Positions 34,599 through 46,200 of a stretch of DNA of 64,000 bases are shown here, one piece after another (the first letter of the stretch is position 1; every line of letters starts with the position of its first letter). The position numbers were made by a program, and so were the translations under genes. Source of the DNA: Diplodia intermedia (Eukaryota; Ascomycota; Dothideomycetes; Botryosphaeriales; Botryosphaeriaceae); NCBI GenBank assembly GCA_021495925.1, contig JAKEKT010000007.1, positions 1 to 64,000 of the forward strand, in the 5' to 3' direction. A model generated the notes under the pieces. The model did not search any database and was not told where the DNA came from. It saw nothing but the letters and a program-made list of their open reading frames with translations.

Positions 34599-36593
34599 CT
34601 ACCTAATCCGCACCTTCACGCCGGCGCCCCTCACGCTCGCCCAGACGCTCTCCTGCACCTTGACCGGCAACTTGCGCCCCTTGAGCGCCTGGTCGATGAG
34701 CCACAATCCGACGACGAACTCCTCGCGCCGCAGCCGGCCCACGCCGCGGCCGTCGACCAGGTTCCACACCTCCTCCAGCGCGTGCGGCGGCAGCCGCGCC
34801 CGGCCCCAGATGTCGCGCACCACCAGCGCGCTGACGTCGTCCTGCAGCCCCGCCAGCGTCGTGTTGGGGTGCTGCGTCACCGCCGGGTGCAGCAGCCGCG
34901 GCGCGAGCAGGAGGCCGCGGTTCGCCGCCCACACGCCTTCGTACCGCTTGCGCTCGCGCTCCGTGATGGTCTCGCGCCACCGCTTGCGCGCCCCTTCGGC
35001 GTGCTTGTTTGGGTGCTTCGGCCGCAGGTGTCGCGTCTTCTTGTGCTTGCCGTGCGGGTCGTCGCTTAGGTCCGAGTCGCTCGCGCTCGGCTCTTTGCGG
35101 AGGGTGGGCATTAACAATCTTCCTGGAGGCTTTTTCTGCGGGCTCGGCGTGCGTGAGTGGAAGATGTTGTGGTGGTGGTGGTGATGGTGATGATGGCTGT
35201 TGCCGCTGCGGCGCGGAGGCGGCGGGAGAGGGGTGGTTGATTTGGCCGGTGTGGATGCCCGGGAACCTGCGAGAGCGGCGCCGACCATGGCGTTCGCAAG
35301 GGAATCGCCAGTCAAGTGCGGCTCGATCTTCTTGAAGGATTCGCGTTTGTATGCGGAGCTGATGGGGGGAGGCGGGAGCAGCTGTCGGCCTGCAGGCGGA
35401 GCGGACGATGTTCCTTCGGCAGCAGCAGAGTGCCTGCGGAGGTGGGCAAGCTGAGGTGGACCAACGTTCTCCGAGGTTCCCTTCTTGGTGGGAGCGCTGT
35501 CCTGGGGCATCTTCTTCGTACTCCGTCGAGGGGGAGGCAGGATTGGCTTCGCATGGCCGTCACCTTGCGTCTCAGGGGCTGACGTGTATGCGGCATCTTC
35601 GTCTTCGGAGTCGTCTTTTGCGGGCGGCGGAATCTCGCGGGCTGAGGTCGCAAACGCGGGTTTGGCAGGGACTTTCGGAGACACGTGGGGACTCGACTGC
35701 GGGGTTATGTCGCCCAAGAATTTGGCTGGTTTGGGAGCCGGCTTGGGCGCAGGCTTTGGCTTCTTGGCGGAGAGATTCCCCGCGCTCACAGGGCGTGGCC
35801 TCGACATGGCCGGGGTTTCCAGCTCTGGAGAAGCGAATGGCACCGTTATGTTCCGGATCGGTTTGGGCGACTTCAGCGGCGGGGGACCTCCTTTCGAGGT
35901 AAGAATAGGAGGAGGCTTGGGGCTGCGGGCTGCAGTGGGCGAGGCGGCTTGCTGTGCCTTGTTCTGTTCGAACATCTTGACCAGAGAGGTTGTGGGTTGT
36001 ATGGAGGAAGCGTCGGTAGGATCGGATGTCTGCGAGGGAGAGCGGCTCGCCCGGGACGGTAGCGTCCTCGCGTCGGCTGAGGGCGGAGCTGCAGCTGCAG
36101 CATTGAACCTTGCCCTGGCATCCCTCACGGAGATGGAGGCGGGCTGGTCCTCGCCCGAGGTGTTCTCCGAGGCGCCATCCATCATGCTCCTGCGCCTCGA
36201 GTCGGGGGCTTCGGGTTGCGGGGTGTGTCGGGCGGCTGCACGGGTGGCAGCGAGCATGGACGGCGAGCGGGCGCGATCGGATTGGGAGAGTGGCAGGCCG
36301 AGGGCGGAGGTGTGGGAGCTCTGGGAGGTGGTGCTGTTGCCGGAGAACTGGGGGCGGAGGCGTTGAGGCTGAGGGGTGGTCGACCGCCGAGCGGCGGCCA
36401 ATGCACCGTTGTTGCCGCTGTACGTCTTCGGCGCGGGCTTGGGCCTGACGGGCGGCTTGCCAAAGGCCAGCGACGCGCCCTTCAGCGCGGCATCGCGAGC
36501 GTTGTACGGGGTGCTCGACCGCGAGTCCGCCGGCTGCTGGCGCTGCGGAGTGGCCGGCGCCATGGGCGTGCGGTGCGGCAGACTGCTGCTCAT
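34599..36593 (-). CDS. irs4: EH-domain protein IRS4/TAX4-like
   Basis: A single 664-residue frame. The long N-terminal part is disordered and rich in Pro, Ser, Lys and Ala, with polyproline segments and a run of nine histidines (from about 35165). The C-terminal ~130 residues form an EH domain: RWRETITERERKRYEGVWAA, VSALVVRDIWGRARLPPHAL, EEVWNLVDGRGVGRLRREEF and VGLWLIDQALKGRKLP. Yeast Irs4/Tax4 regulate phosphatidylinositol 4,5-bisphosphate levels through the phosphatase Inp51 and affect the cell-wall integrity pathway and autophagy. The domain position and disordered N-terminus fit that family. It is divergent from LIG4 with 460 bp between start codons. Confidence 0.88.
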   Translation of the reverse strand: MSSSLPHRTPMAPATPQRQQPADSRSSTPYNARDAALKGASLAFGKPPVRPKPAPKTYSGNNGALAAARRSTTPQPQRLRPQFSGNSTTSQSSHTSALGLPLSQSDRARSPSMLAATRAAARHTPQPEAPDSRRRSMMDGASENTSGEDQPASISVRDARARFNAAAAAPPSADARTLPSRASRSPSQTSDPTDASSIQPTTSLVKMFEQNKAQQAASPTAARSPKPPPILTSKGGPPPLKSPKPIRNITVPFASPELETPAMSRPRPVSAGNLSAKKPKPAPKPAPKPAKFLGDITPQSSPHVSPKVPAKPAFATSAREIPPPAKDDSEDEDAAYTSAPETQGDGHAKPILPPPRRSTKKMPQDSAPTKKGTSENVGPPQLAHLRRHSAAAEGTSSAPPAGRQLLPPPPISSAYKRESFKKIEPHLTGDSLANAMVGAALAGSRASTPAKSTTPLPPPPRRSGNSHHHHHHHHHNIFHSRTPSPQKKPPGRLLMPTLRKEPSASDSDLSDDPHGKHKKTRHLRPKHPNKHAEGARKRWRETITERERKRYEGVWAANRGLLLAPRLLHPAVTQHPNTTLAGLQDDVSALVVRDIWGRARLPPHALEEVWNLVDGRGVGRLRREEFVVGLWLIDQALKGRKLPVKVQESVWASVRGAGVKVRIR

Positions 36594-37053
36594 CTCTCCA
36601 TCGGTATTGTCGGGGCTGTGTGCGGCGGGCGGCGCGAGTGACGGCGGGGCATCTGGCCGGCGGGAGGGAGGAGGAGCGCGAGACGAAGGTAGCAGGCGTG
36701 CGAGTGGAGGCCGGGGCTGCTTATTGAGCGAGCTGGTCGGCAGGGCAGGCTGGCGGTGGCAGTGAACTGCGCATCCCGGCGCCGATCAACGCAGTGTTTC
36801 ACGCCCAACACGTGCTCGCGCGTCGCTTCCTCCGCACTGCTGCCTGCCCCGGCGCGTCGCCCGCTCCTGCACTTTAATCTTCTGCACGCACAATGCGAAA
36901 GACTTCTGATCTCCTTCCGCTCCATCCTGTGCGACGGCCGGCTGGCAACGCTCGACTGCGGTGACCTTACTCGCGCCCGCCAAGCTGGAGGCCTCGTGCC
37001 AGCATCCGCCGCGCTGACCAACCACGTCACCTCTCCCTCTAGCCCAAAACGCC
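36594..37053. promoter_or_regulatory. Shared divergent promoter of IRS4 and LIG4
   Basis: 460 bp between two start codons facing away from each other. GC-rich, without an obvious TATA box. Frames can be read through from both sides but carry no domain features. Confidence 0.5.
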
Positions 37054-40000
37054 ATGGCCGCGCGATTTGCCGTGCAGAGCCAGGAAGCGCTCGACGAGGA
37101 GCAGCGCATGTACAGCCATGGCACCATGACCGAGGAAGAGCTGGACGAGAAGTGCGCCTTGCCCCGCCTTCCGCGTACCCTACGAAGCCAGTTCCCCATC
37201 TGACCCCACCTCACAGATACCCCAACCGTCCGCACAACCATTCGACGACCCTGCCCTTCCATTCCCTCTACCTGGACCTCTTCAACCCTCTCAATGAGAA
37301 CAAGAAGAAACCCACCGGCCCCGTTGCCTCCCGCAGGAAACAAGGCCCCCATGGAAAAGCACACATGACCCCGAACGAAATCCGCCGCAACATCGTTGAC
37401 CGCTTCATTTCAAAATGGCGCCAGCAAGTCGGCAACGACATCTATCCGGCCTTCCGCCTCATCATCCCCGAGAAGGACCGTGACCGCGCCATGTACGGCC
37501 TGAAGGAAAAGGCCATCGGCAAGCTGCTGGTGCGCGTCCTGCGCATCGACAAGGACTCTGAGGATGGCTTCAACCTCCTGAACTGGAAGCTTCCCGGGCA
37601 GAATGCCAGAGTTGCCATGGCCGGCGACTTCGCTGGAAGGTGCTTCGATGTCATCTCCAAGCGGCCCATGCTGACCAAGCCCGGCAACATGACCATCGGC
37701 GAGGTGAACGAAAAGCTCGACACGCTGTCTGCCGCCTCCAAGGAAGAAGATCAGGTGCCAATCTTCGAAGACTTCTACCAGCGCATGAACGCCGAGGAAA
37801 TGATGTGGCTCATCCGTGTCATCCTCCGCCAGATGAAGGTCGGCGCAACCGAAAGAACCATCTTCGATATATGGCACCCCGATGCCGAGAGCCTCTTCAA
37901 CGTGTCGTCCAGCCTGCGGAGGGTTTGTTGGGAACTGTATGATCCTTCAATCCGCCTTGATGGTGAAGGCGCCGTCATCGGGCTCATGCAGTGTTTCCAG
38001 CCGCAACTTGCTGCTTTCCAGATGTACTCGTTCGAGAAAATGGTGCAGCGCTTGAAGCCAACCGAAGACGACGACGAGTTCTGGATTGAGGAGAAGCTCG
38101 ATGGAGAGCGCATGCAGCTGCACATGGTCGAAGATGAAAATGTGCCTGGCGGCAAGCGCTTCCGCTTCTGGTCTCGCAAAGCCAAGGATTACACCTACCT
38201 TTACGGAACCGGATTCGAGGACGACAACAGCGCTCTAACACGCCACCTCAAGGATGCATTCCATGATGGAGTGCGCAACATCATTCTAGACGGAGAGATG
38301 ATCACCTGGGATATGGAGCAAGACGCCATAGTGCCGTTTGGAACGCTGAAGACGGCAGCGCTCTCGGAGCAGAAGAATCCCTTCTCGACTGGTCGACGCC
38401 CGCTATACAAGATATTTGACTGCCTTTACCTGAACGATGAGCCCCTCACGCAATACACACTACGTGACCGTCGAAAGGCACTCGCTGCCAGCATCCACTC
38501 CATCCACCGCCGCTTCGAAATCCACAACTACGACCCGGGCCACACTCCGTCCGACATCGAGACCCTCCTGCGCAAGGTCGTGGCCGAGGCCTCGGAGGGT
38601 CTGGTGATCAAGAACCCGCGCTCATCATACCGGCTGAACCAGCGCAACGACGACTGGATCAAGGTAAAACCAGAGTACATGACCGAGTTCGGCGAGGAGC
38701 TGGACTGCGTCATCGTCGGCGGCTACTGGGGCTCCGGCAACCGCGGCGGCAAGCTCTCGAGCTTCTTGTGCGGGCTGCGGGTCGACCAGGCCCAGGTCGA
38801 CAAGGGCGCCAACCCGATGAAGTGTTACTCCTTCTTCAAGGTCGGCGGCGGCATGACGGCCAACGACTACGCGGCCATCCGACACGCCACGGGCGACAAG
38901 TGGCAGAAGTGGGATCCGGCGCGGCCGCCGACCGAGTTCGTCGAGCTGGCGGGCGGCGAGCAGCGGCAGCACGAGAGGCCCGACGTGTGGATCAAGCCGT
39001 GCGACAGCGTCGTCGTGTCGGTCAAGGCCGCGTCGGTCGGGCAGACGGACCAGTTCCGCATCGGGCTGACGCTGCGGTTCCCGCGCTTCAAGAAGCTGCG
39101 GAGCGACAAGGGCTGGAGGGAGGCGCTGTCCATCCAGGACTTCATGACGCTGAAGGGCAACGCCGAGGCCCAGCACCACCAGAAGGAGCTCAAGGTCGAC
39201 GACGGCCGCCGCGTCAAGCGCCAGCGCACATCGAAGAAGAAGCTCAAAACCATCGCGGGCGTCGCCGACGACGACGACGCGGCCACGGGCGCCACCGACC
39301 CCGAAAAAGCCGCTGCCCCCCAGGTCTTCGCCGGCCTGACCTTCTACGTCATGACCGACTCCGTCTCCCCGAAGAAATCCAAGGCCGAGCTCGAAGCGCT
39401 GGTGAAGGCGCACGGCGGCGCCCTCGTCCACTCGACCTCGGCCTCTGCCGCCTCCCCAGACGCCCTCGTCTGCGTCGCCGACCGCCGCCTCGTCCCCGTC
39501 GCGTCGCTGGTGAAGAAGAACGACCGCAGCATCGTGCGGCCGGCGTGGCTGCTGGACTGCGTCGCGCAGGCCTCGTCGGATCATGCCACCACCGTCACAC
39601 GCGGCGGGGTGAATGCAGCAGGCGGCGTAGAAGCGTTGCACCTCCTCCCGTACGAAGGCCACAGGCACCTCTTCCACGCCACGGACGACGACGCCGTCGC
39701 GGCGGCGGACAACGTGGACGAGTGGGGCGACTCGTTCGCGCGCGACCTGGCGTCGGTCGAGGAGCTGAGGGGGGTCATGGACGGCATGCCGGATCCGTCG
39801 TCGACGGAGCAGAAGGAGAAGGAGAAGGAGAAGAAGAAGAAAGGGACCGGCCGATCGGAAGGAAAGGGACCGGCAGCAGCCACGGAGTTCGACACGGACG
39901 CCTTCCTCGAGCAGGCCGATGACGGGCACGGTTTGCGCTTGGCGGGCGGCGACGTGGCTGCGGCGCGCGGCTGGCTGTTTCGCGGGTGCAGGGTGTGGTT

Positions 40001-40361
40001 TGACGACGACGGCGGCGATGACGGTCTAGGAGGAGGAGGAGGAGGAGGAGGAGGGGGAGGGGTGGATGGTAATAATGATGATGACGCGCGCATGCGGCTT
40101 TACCTCGCCAGGCAAACGGTGCGGTTCGCGGGCGGCGAGGTCGCGGGGGGCGGCGACTTGGATGCGGATACGCGGGTGACGCACGTCGTCGTTGCTCCGG
40201 GGACGAGCAAGGATCGGTTGAGGGAACTGCGGCAGACGCTCGCGGATAGGCGGGTGGTGGAGGGCGGTGACGGGATCCCGCGCGTGGTGGGCGTGGAGTG
40301 GGTCGAGGAGAGCTGGAGGGAGAGGACGGTGGTGGATGAGGAGATGTTTGTTGCGAGGTGA
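37054..40361 (+). CDS. LIG4: DNA ligase 4 (non-homologous end joining)
   Basis: ATP-dependent ligase that seals double-strand breaks with its XRCC4/Lif1 partner. Exons 37054-37151 and 37217-40361 join to 1080 residues. The intron has a weak GTGCGC donor, but splicing yields EELDEKYPNRPHN and LFNPLNENKKKP, the family N-terminus. The catalytic lysine is Lys326 in EEKLDGERMQLH. Other nucleotidyltransferase motifs are FRFWSRKAKDYTYLYG, ILDGEMITWD, EGLVIKNPRSSY and DDWIKVKPEY. Two C-terminal BRCT domains follow, the first from about VFAGLTFYVMTD. The second is interrupted after GCRVWFDDD by an unusual glycine-rich insert (10 Gly). A charged KEKEKEKKKK stretch lies between the BRCTs. Confidence 0.97.
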
Positions 40362-41066
40362 TGATTGCTGTTGGTCTTTTTCTCACGATTACATCGGTTT
40401 TAATCAGCACAGTGTTTGAACGCTTCCTGCATTGTGGTTGAGTTTGAATATGTCTTCTAGTTGGATTCGAGAAGTCTAGAAACGCCTACAGTGGGCTGAT
40501 ACCCCGGCAAGTGCAGGGTCGCCGGGCATACCCGTTGTGGAGATGCAAAAGCGTTTCACCTCCCTCTTACCTAAGGAACCAGCGGTGGAAACCGAAACAA
40601 TGACATGGCATCGATAGCAGGAACGGTTGAGGGAAGACGGGGCCAACAAAGCGCAATGTGGTGGCTGAGGATGGGGTGACAATGGTGCGTTCCCTGCGCC
40701 GGCCACCGGCAAGGGCAGGACCCGACGCAGCACGGAATCGTACAACTTCGATCAGTGCGCAGGTGGTTATGGGGTGATGTGCGCAACACAGGTTCAGGAG
40801 AGGAGGAGTGGCAGAAAGAGAAAAGTGCCGACAGGGCTCTCGCTCGTGCCGAAAACATTCGATCTGGCCGATCATGCCGATCCGGGATGCCGACTGCTAC
40901 TTAAGACGTCTGCGGCCGCCGACCACCGCGGCTGCCGCTTTTCCTGATCGCCCCCCCAGTCTTCTGCTGCTCCACACCACGGTCTTTACTCGCCGGAACC
41001 CTTTTTTCTTTGTCCAGCAACGCCCGCAGTTCGTTCGGATTACCGCAACACTTGAATTATTACGCA
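40362..41066. other. Intergenic between LIG4 and transporter-family gene
   Basis: 705 bp. The final ~100 bp before the ATG are rich in C and T, the usual fungal promoter and leader signature. No gene recognised. Confidence 0.55.
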
Positions 41067-42274
41067 ATGGCCTCCTCGTCGTCGCCGTGCCCTGCCGACG
41101 ACCCCATGACCGGCCGCCTCCTGTGCGCCGCGTCCGCGCTGTACTCGAACCGCGCGGGCTACTTAAAACCCGTGCTGGAGCAGGGGACCGTCCTCGTCTG
41201 GATCGCCGTTTGCACCGTCATCGTCCACTGGATCGTCAAGAAGGTCACGCCGCCCGAGAACGACTCCCAGAGCTGGAACGGCTTCGTGCAGTCGACGTAC
41301 GGCGACGAGCGCGACGAGTGCGGCAAGATCTAACTTTTTAATCGTCATGGCCGTTTGCTGCGGATGCGGATCCGAGGCCGTGTGGACGTGGACGGATGGG
41401 AGGCGGTTGGGAAACCCCGTAAGCATATGATTTCATTCTTTCCGCAAATCTTTGGTGGGTGTACTGACGCTATCGGTAGACGGCATTCGCGCTCGGGGCG
41501 TTCGCGACGACCATCACGACGCTGTCGTGTGCGCTGATGGAATGGCGCGGGCTGTCGACGGCCAACGCCTTCATCGGGAACTTCTTCTTCATTGCCGGCA
41601 TCGGCATGGTCCTGTCGGCGCAGTGGGAGCTTGTGCGCGGCAACTCTTTCAACTATACTGTATTTAGTGCTTATGGTGATTACTACTCCATCAGATCGAA
41701 TAATTACTCTTTGAACTGACGCGGCTCCAGGCATGTTTTATGGCGGCTTTGGCGCGATTCTGACGCCGTTGTTTGGCGTTTCGTCGTCGTTTGCCGATGA
41801 CGAGGTTGGGTACAATAACGCCTTGGGGTTTTTCTGCATTCGTACGTTGTCTCTGTGTGTGCTTTTCATCTCTAACACGATGGCAGTTTGGACCGTGTTT
41901 AATACCTTTTTTCTCCTGGGCTCTTTCACCACGTAAGTCCCGCCAAATGCTCCCCGCTGCCGTACTGTTCTGACTTGAAGTGCAGAGACGCCGTGACCAT
42001 AGCAACTTACTCGGCGCTGGAAATCTACCTCTGTCTCCTCGGTGCCAGCTACTTCGTGGCGGCCGACGGCGGTGCAGATGGTGCGATTGCCATCAAGAAG
42101 GCGGCGGGTTCCTTCGCCTTCGTCGCCGGCATGCTGGGCTACTACAGCATGGGAAACGTCATTTGCAAAGACCAGGGCCTTCCCGCCTTCCTGTTTCCCA
42201 TGGGCAAGGTCGGTTTCGGTGCTGCTGCGGTGTCTTCTTCGAAGCAGGAGACACGGGAATCCTCGGTCTCTTAG
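41067..42274 (+). CDS. GPR1/FUN34/YaaH (acetate transporter) family protein
   Basis: Exons from 41480 on are firm: 41480-41675, 41731-41841, 41887-41932, 41986-42274. They encode six hydrophobic helices with family landmarks: GNPTAFALGAFATT (the N-P motif), MVLSAQWELVRGNSFNYTVFS, MFYGGFGAI, NNALGFF and LGYYSMGNV. The 5' end is less sure. Preferred model: exon 41067-41296 spliced to 41403-41418, total 295 residues, the usual family size; this exon adds an extra hydrophobic segment (LVWIAVCTVIVHWIV). Alternative: start at ATG 41347, giving 237 residues, with a separate 88-codon frame at 41067-41333 ending only 13 bp earlier. Plasma-membrane acetate or ammonia export is the family role; the substrate here is not established. 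Confidence 0.75.
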
Positions 42275-43278
42275 CCATGGTTCGCATCGTCGACATCTTG
42301 GTCTCCGCATTACCACACGCTATCAATACCAACACAAAAAAGCTCATTGTATTTTCCAGGGAGAGAAGGTTTTAATGTAGACGAGAAAAGCCAAGGAAGA
42401 TGCTGGAGAGAATGAGTCAGACTTGCAGCATCTGCGTCGTAAGATATTCCACCATGCTCACACGGCATAGATAGTTGGATACAAGATGTGGAAGTAAATA
42501 TGAGTGAGTTTCAAATGCGCACATCTGAGTCCGGGTCTTGTCATGCAAAAAGGGTGTCGACGTCGGTGAGCTTAGCCATATTTAGATTGGGAAAGGCGGG
42601 CGGGCGCCATCTCTCGTCTCTGCGCTTCGCTCGCTCGCACCGCCACTGTTCCTTCGCCTCATCATCACCGCCGACCGATGCCAACGCCGCCGCTGTCGCC
42701 CCATGTCACTTTCCATCGGCATGGCTTGGTCGAGTCATCCGCCGATGGTGCGGGGTCCGATGCGCGCACTGATGCCTGAAAGACGAAGCTGGCGCCTGGC
42801 GTCGTCGACACCGTCATTTGCCCCGGCTTTTTCGGTTTTTTTTTTATGCATCTTTTAATTTTTGACGCAGTCAGATACAGGACCAGTAACAAGATGGGTG
42901 ACGAGTGCGCTGAGCTCTGGCGGTGTCGTGGAGGAATCCTTCGCCGGTAAAGTGCTTGATCTCACTACTACCTGCCTTTCACGGCCGGGCGCGGGGCTGA
43001 CGGTCAGCAACAGCACTGCTGGCGAGTTCGACAGCACTGTCGCTGCGAGATGGTTGTTCCTGACTTGTTCCATGTTCCAAAGGCAGACACCGCCCCCGGT
43101 CCTTCCTGATCCGGAACTGGGGAGAGCGGCGAAGGAAGCGGCGCCCGGGCCACCTGCCTGCCTGCCTGCCAGAGTCAACTCACTACCACCGTGACTCAGC
43201 CCCGCTTTCACTCCAATTCCTCACTTCTGCTATTTAAACCCGCGAGCCGGCGGCACATGGTCCGCTTCATCATCAATC
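42275..43278. other. Intergenic, 1.0 kb
   Basis: No supportable gene. TATTTAAA at 43231-43238, 41 bp before the next start codon, is a likely TATA element for the VWA-protein gene. A poly-T run lies near 42836-42845. Confidence 0.5.
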
Positions 43279-46200
43279 ATGGATTCCACCACCCGCGCCT
43301 GCTGGAAGGTCCAGCCCACCGTCGAGAAGCACACCGAATACGTGCCGCTCCACCGCGCCCGCCAGTTCTTCGCCGTCGACGCCTCCGGCTCGACTTCCGG
43401 CAGCATCATCAGGCGCGAGTATGAGTTCGTCCAGGAGCTGATCAAGGGCCACCCCGACGACTACACGGCTCTCTGGGGATCCTACTGCGAGGACCCGACC
43501 AAGAACTTCCCCAACACGTCCTGGTGGTCGGCGTACATGGGCGGCACCCAGCCCTCTCGCATTCTGCAGAACCGCGCCGCGCTGGACACCATCGGCGCCT
43601 CGGACGTGTGGTATCTGCTCACCGACGGCGAGATCTGGGGCAACGACGTCGAGACGCTCTGTGGCCTGGCCATGGACACCGGCGTGCTCAACGTCCCCAC
43701 CGTCTTCGTCATCACCGGCAGCAAGAGAGCCTCTCCGTCGGATCTCAACGTGTCGGTCGGCGTTTCCTTCGTGGCCAACGCCCAGGACGTCCTCATTCTG
43801 TTCAAGGAAACCTCGACCGGCCACCTGTACATCATCGCCGCCAAGGGCTGCTTCCAGGCCCTCGACCCCAGCAATCACGACCTTTCGACCTGGGCTCCGC
43901 TGAAGCAGCTCTTCTCCGAGACGGAGCTCGTCAATCTACTGCGCACACATGCAATCCAGGTGCCCACCGCCCAGAGCCGCCCCAACCTTACCTCGGGCAC
44001 CATCAGCCTGGGAGAAGAGTGGGACAAGCAGAATCCGGGCGTTGTCGTAGATCTAGACCTGCTCATCACCGCCGGCGGTAAGCTCAGCAACACCGACGTC
44101 GACGAACTCCTGGCAGAAGAGGCCTTCGGGAAGCTTTCGCTGGCCTTCAAGACGCGTGGCCGCATCCAGGACCTGCGCAACTTCCTGATCAGCCAGAAGA
44201 TCGAGGAGATCAACATCAAGCTCGAGGATGTGTCCGGGGCACGAGACCTCATTTCCCGACTCAGTGACCAAGCCCTCGACGCCAGCGCTCGAGATGCCCT
44301 CCAGCTCCAGCTGCGCGAGGCCCATTCCCGCAACCGTCACAACTACCAAAGTGCTGTCAAGACGTTGAGGGAGTCGGGCGAGGATCGGGCCGCGCGCGAC
44401 CGCAACCGGCTCGTCAACTTCGCACTGGAGCAGCTCGCCGCCATGGAGAGCTCGGGCTACACTGCCGACATCCTCTCCCGCCGCAGCAACCGCGCCCGTC
44501 GAGCCGCCACGGTCGCAGAGGGAGGTGACATCTCCGTCCAGAGCCTTGACCTGGACACCCCGAACGCCTTCCGCGGCGAGTGCAACATCTGCTGCGGCGA
44601 GGACGAGGTCATGTCCATCGCGCTGAAGGCCGGGGCGGACGGCGCCGCCAACACGGACAACTTTGCCCTGGACTTCCCTCTCGCAGCCGGCCGGTTCGAG
44701 TCCAACCGAGACGTCATATCCAGCCAGCTCGTCTGCTTCCAATGCGCCCTTGCTTTCGAGGGGAGGTCATTGTTCAAGGAGCAGCTGGCGGCGGTGCTGC
44801 CCACGGTGGACTGCCACGGAAGCAACAAGAAGTACATCTACGAGCAGCTGCATCTCGCTCTGACCGGCGGCCTCCGTGTCGGGGCCTCTGGCACATCACA
44901 ACTCTTCATGACCATCCTGGATCGCACTCTCAGGGAGAAGGAATGGGCGGGTGCTGGCTCCGAGATGGCTCTCGACACAGAGACGGCGCAGCGGCGGGAC
45001 CTGTTCCGTTGGGTCCTAGACAACTTGCTCGAGAGGACCAGCTGCAGGGAGACGTTCAACGAGCAGGGCCAGTGGGTCACGTACGGCAAGGCACTTGCTT
45101 GGGCGGCCAAGGACTTCCGAGAGCAGGGCGTCGACAGCTGGGCTGTGGGCTACCCGACGGCCGGCTTCATGCAGCTGATCCAGTTCGGCCGCCGCCTGGA
45201 AGCCTTCGATGCCCAGGCGGCGCGAGACCTGCGTCTGGCAAAGGTGCTGCACTCGGTGGCATCGGCGTACCTGGCGCAGCTGTACAAGAACATGCACAGC
45301 GGCGACCAGTCGTGGAAGCAGCCGCTGCTCGAGCTCATCTACGCCGGCTTCAACGCCGATCTCGTCCCCACGGACAGGCGCGGCCGCGAGTCCGTCCTCG
45401 ACGACTCCGCCGTCTTCTGGGAGCGCCTCTCGACCTTCCTGAAGGCCGACGCTGAGCTCCTCGCCGGCTGGGACGCCGCCGACGTCGAGCGGGCCATGGG
45501 CCGGGTGCAGCTGCTCGCCTTCTGGCTCGTCTACCTGCAGCGCGAGCACACGCGGGCGAAGACGTACTTCCAGAAGCTCCGCGCCGAGCAGCCCCTCTCG
45601 CACGCCGTGCTGGACGCCACCAGCAGCCGCGACGCCCTCGCGCCGTCCGTCACCCACCCCACCCTCCTCTCCATCTTCCGCGGGCCCGACACCGCCGACC
45701 CGTCCACCCTCGCCCTCCGCGCCCGCCACACGGGGCCCGCCCCCTTCTCCACCCCCTTCGGCCCCAGCGTCCTGCGCTGCTGCTACCCCGGCTGCCGGGA
45801 ACCCTTCCTGTCCGCCGCCGCCGACGACGACGACCAAGAAGCCGCACAGCTGCTCGAGAACTACGCCAGCGACGACGACGACAAGCCCTGGCCGCCCCGC
45901 GTCCTCGACCGGCTCCGGCAGGCGCGCGCGCGCCACGTCGCCGCCGTCTTCGCCGTCGACGACGCCGCGTCCTTCGTCGCGGCCGACAGCCCGACCGGCC
46001 TCCCCGCCGTCACGGCCTCGCCGGCCCCGCCCCGCAGCACCCACTGCAACCTGCACGTCAGCATCGCGCGCGCGTGGGCCCGCATCGGAGACGACGTCGG
46101 CCGCAAGCGGGCCATCGCCGCCGCCGTCGTTACCAACGCTGCTACTGCTGCTGGCACGGAGGATGTAGAGGCAGCAGAGCAGCAGCAGCAGCGGCAGCTT

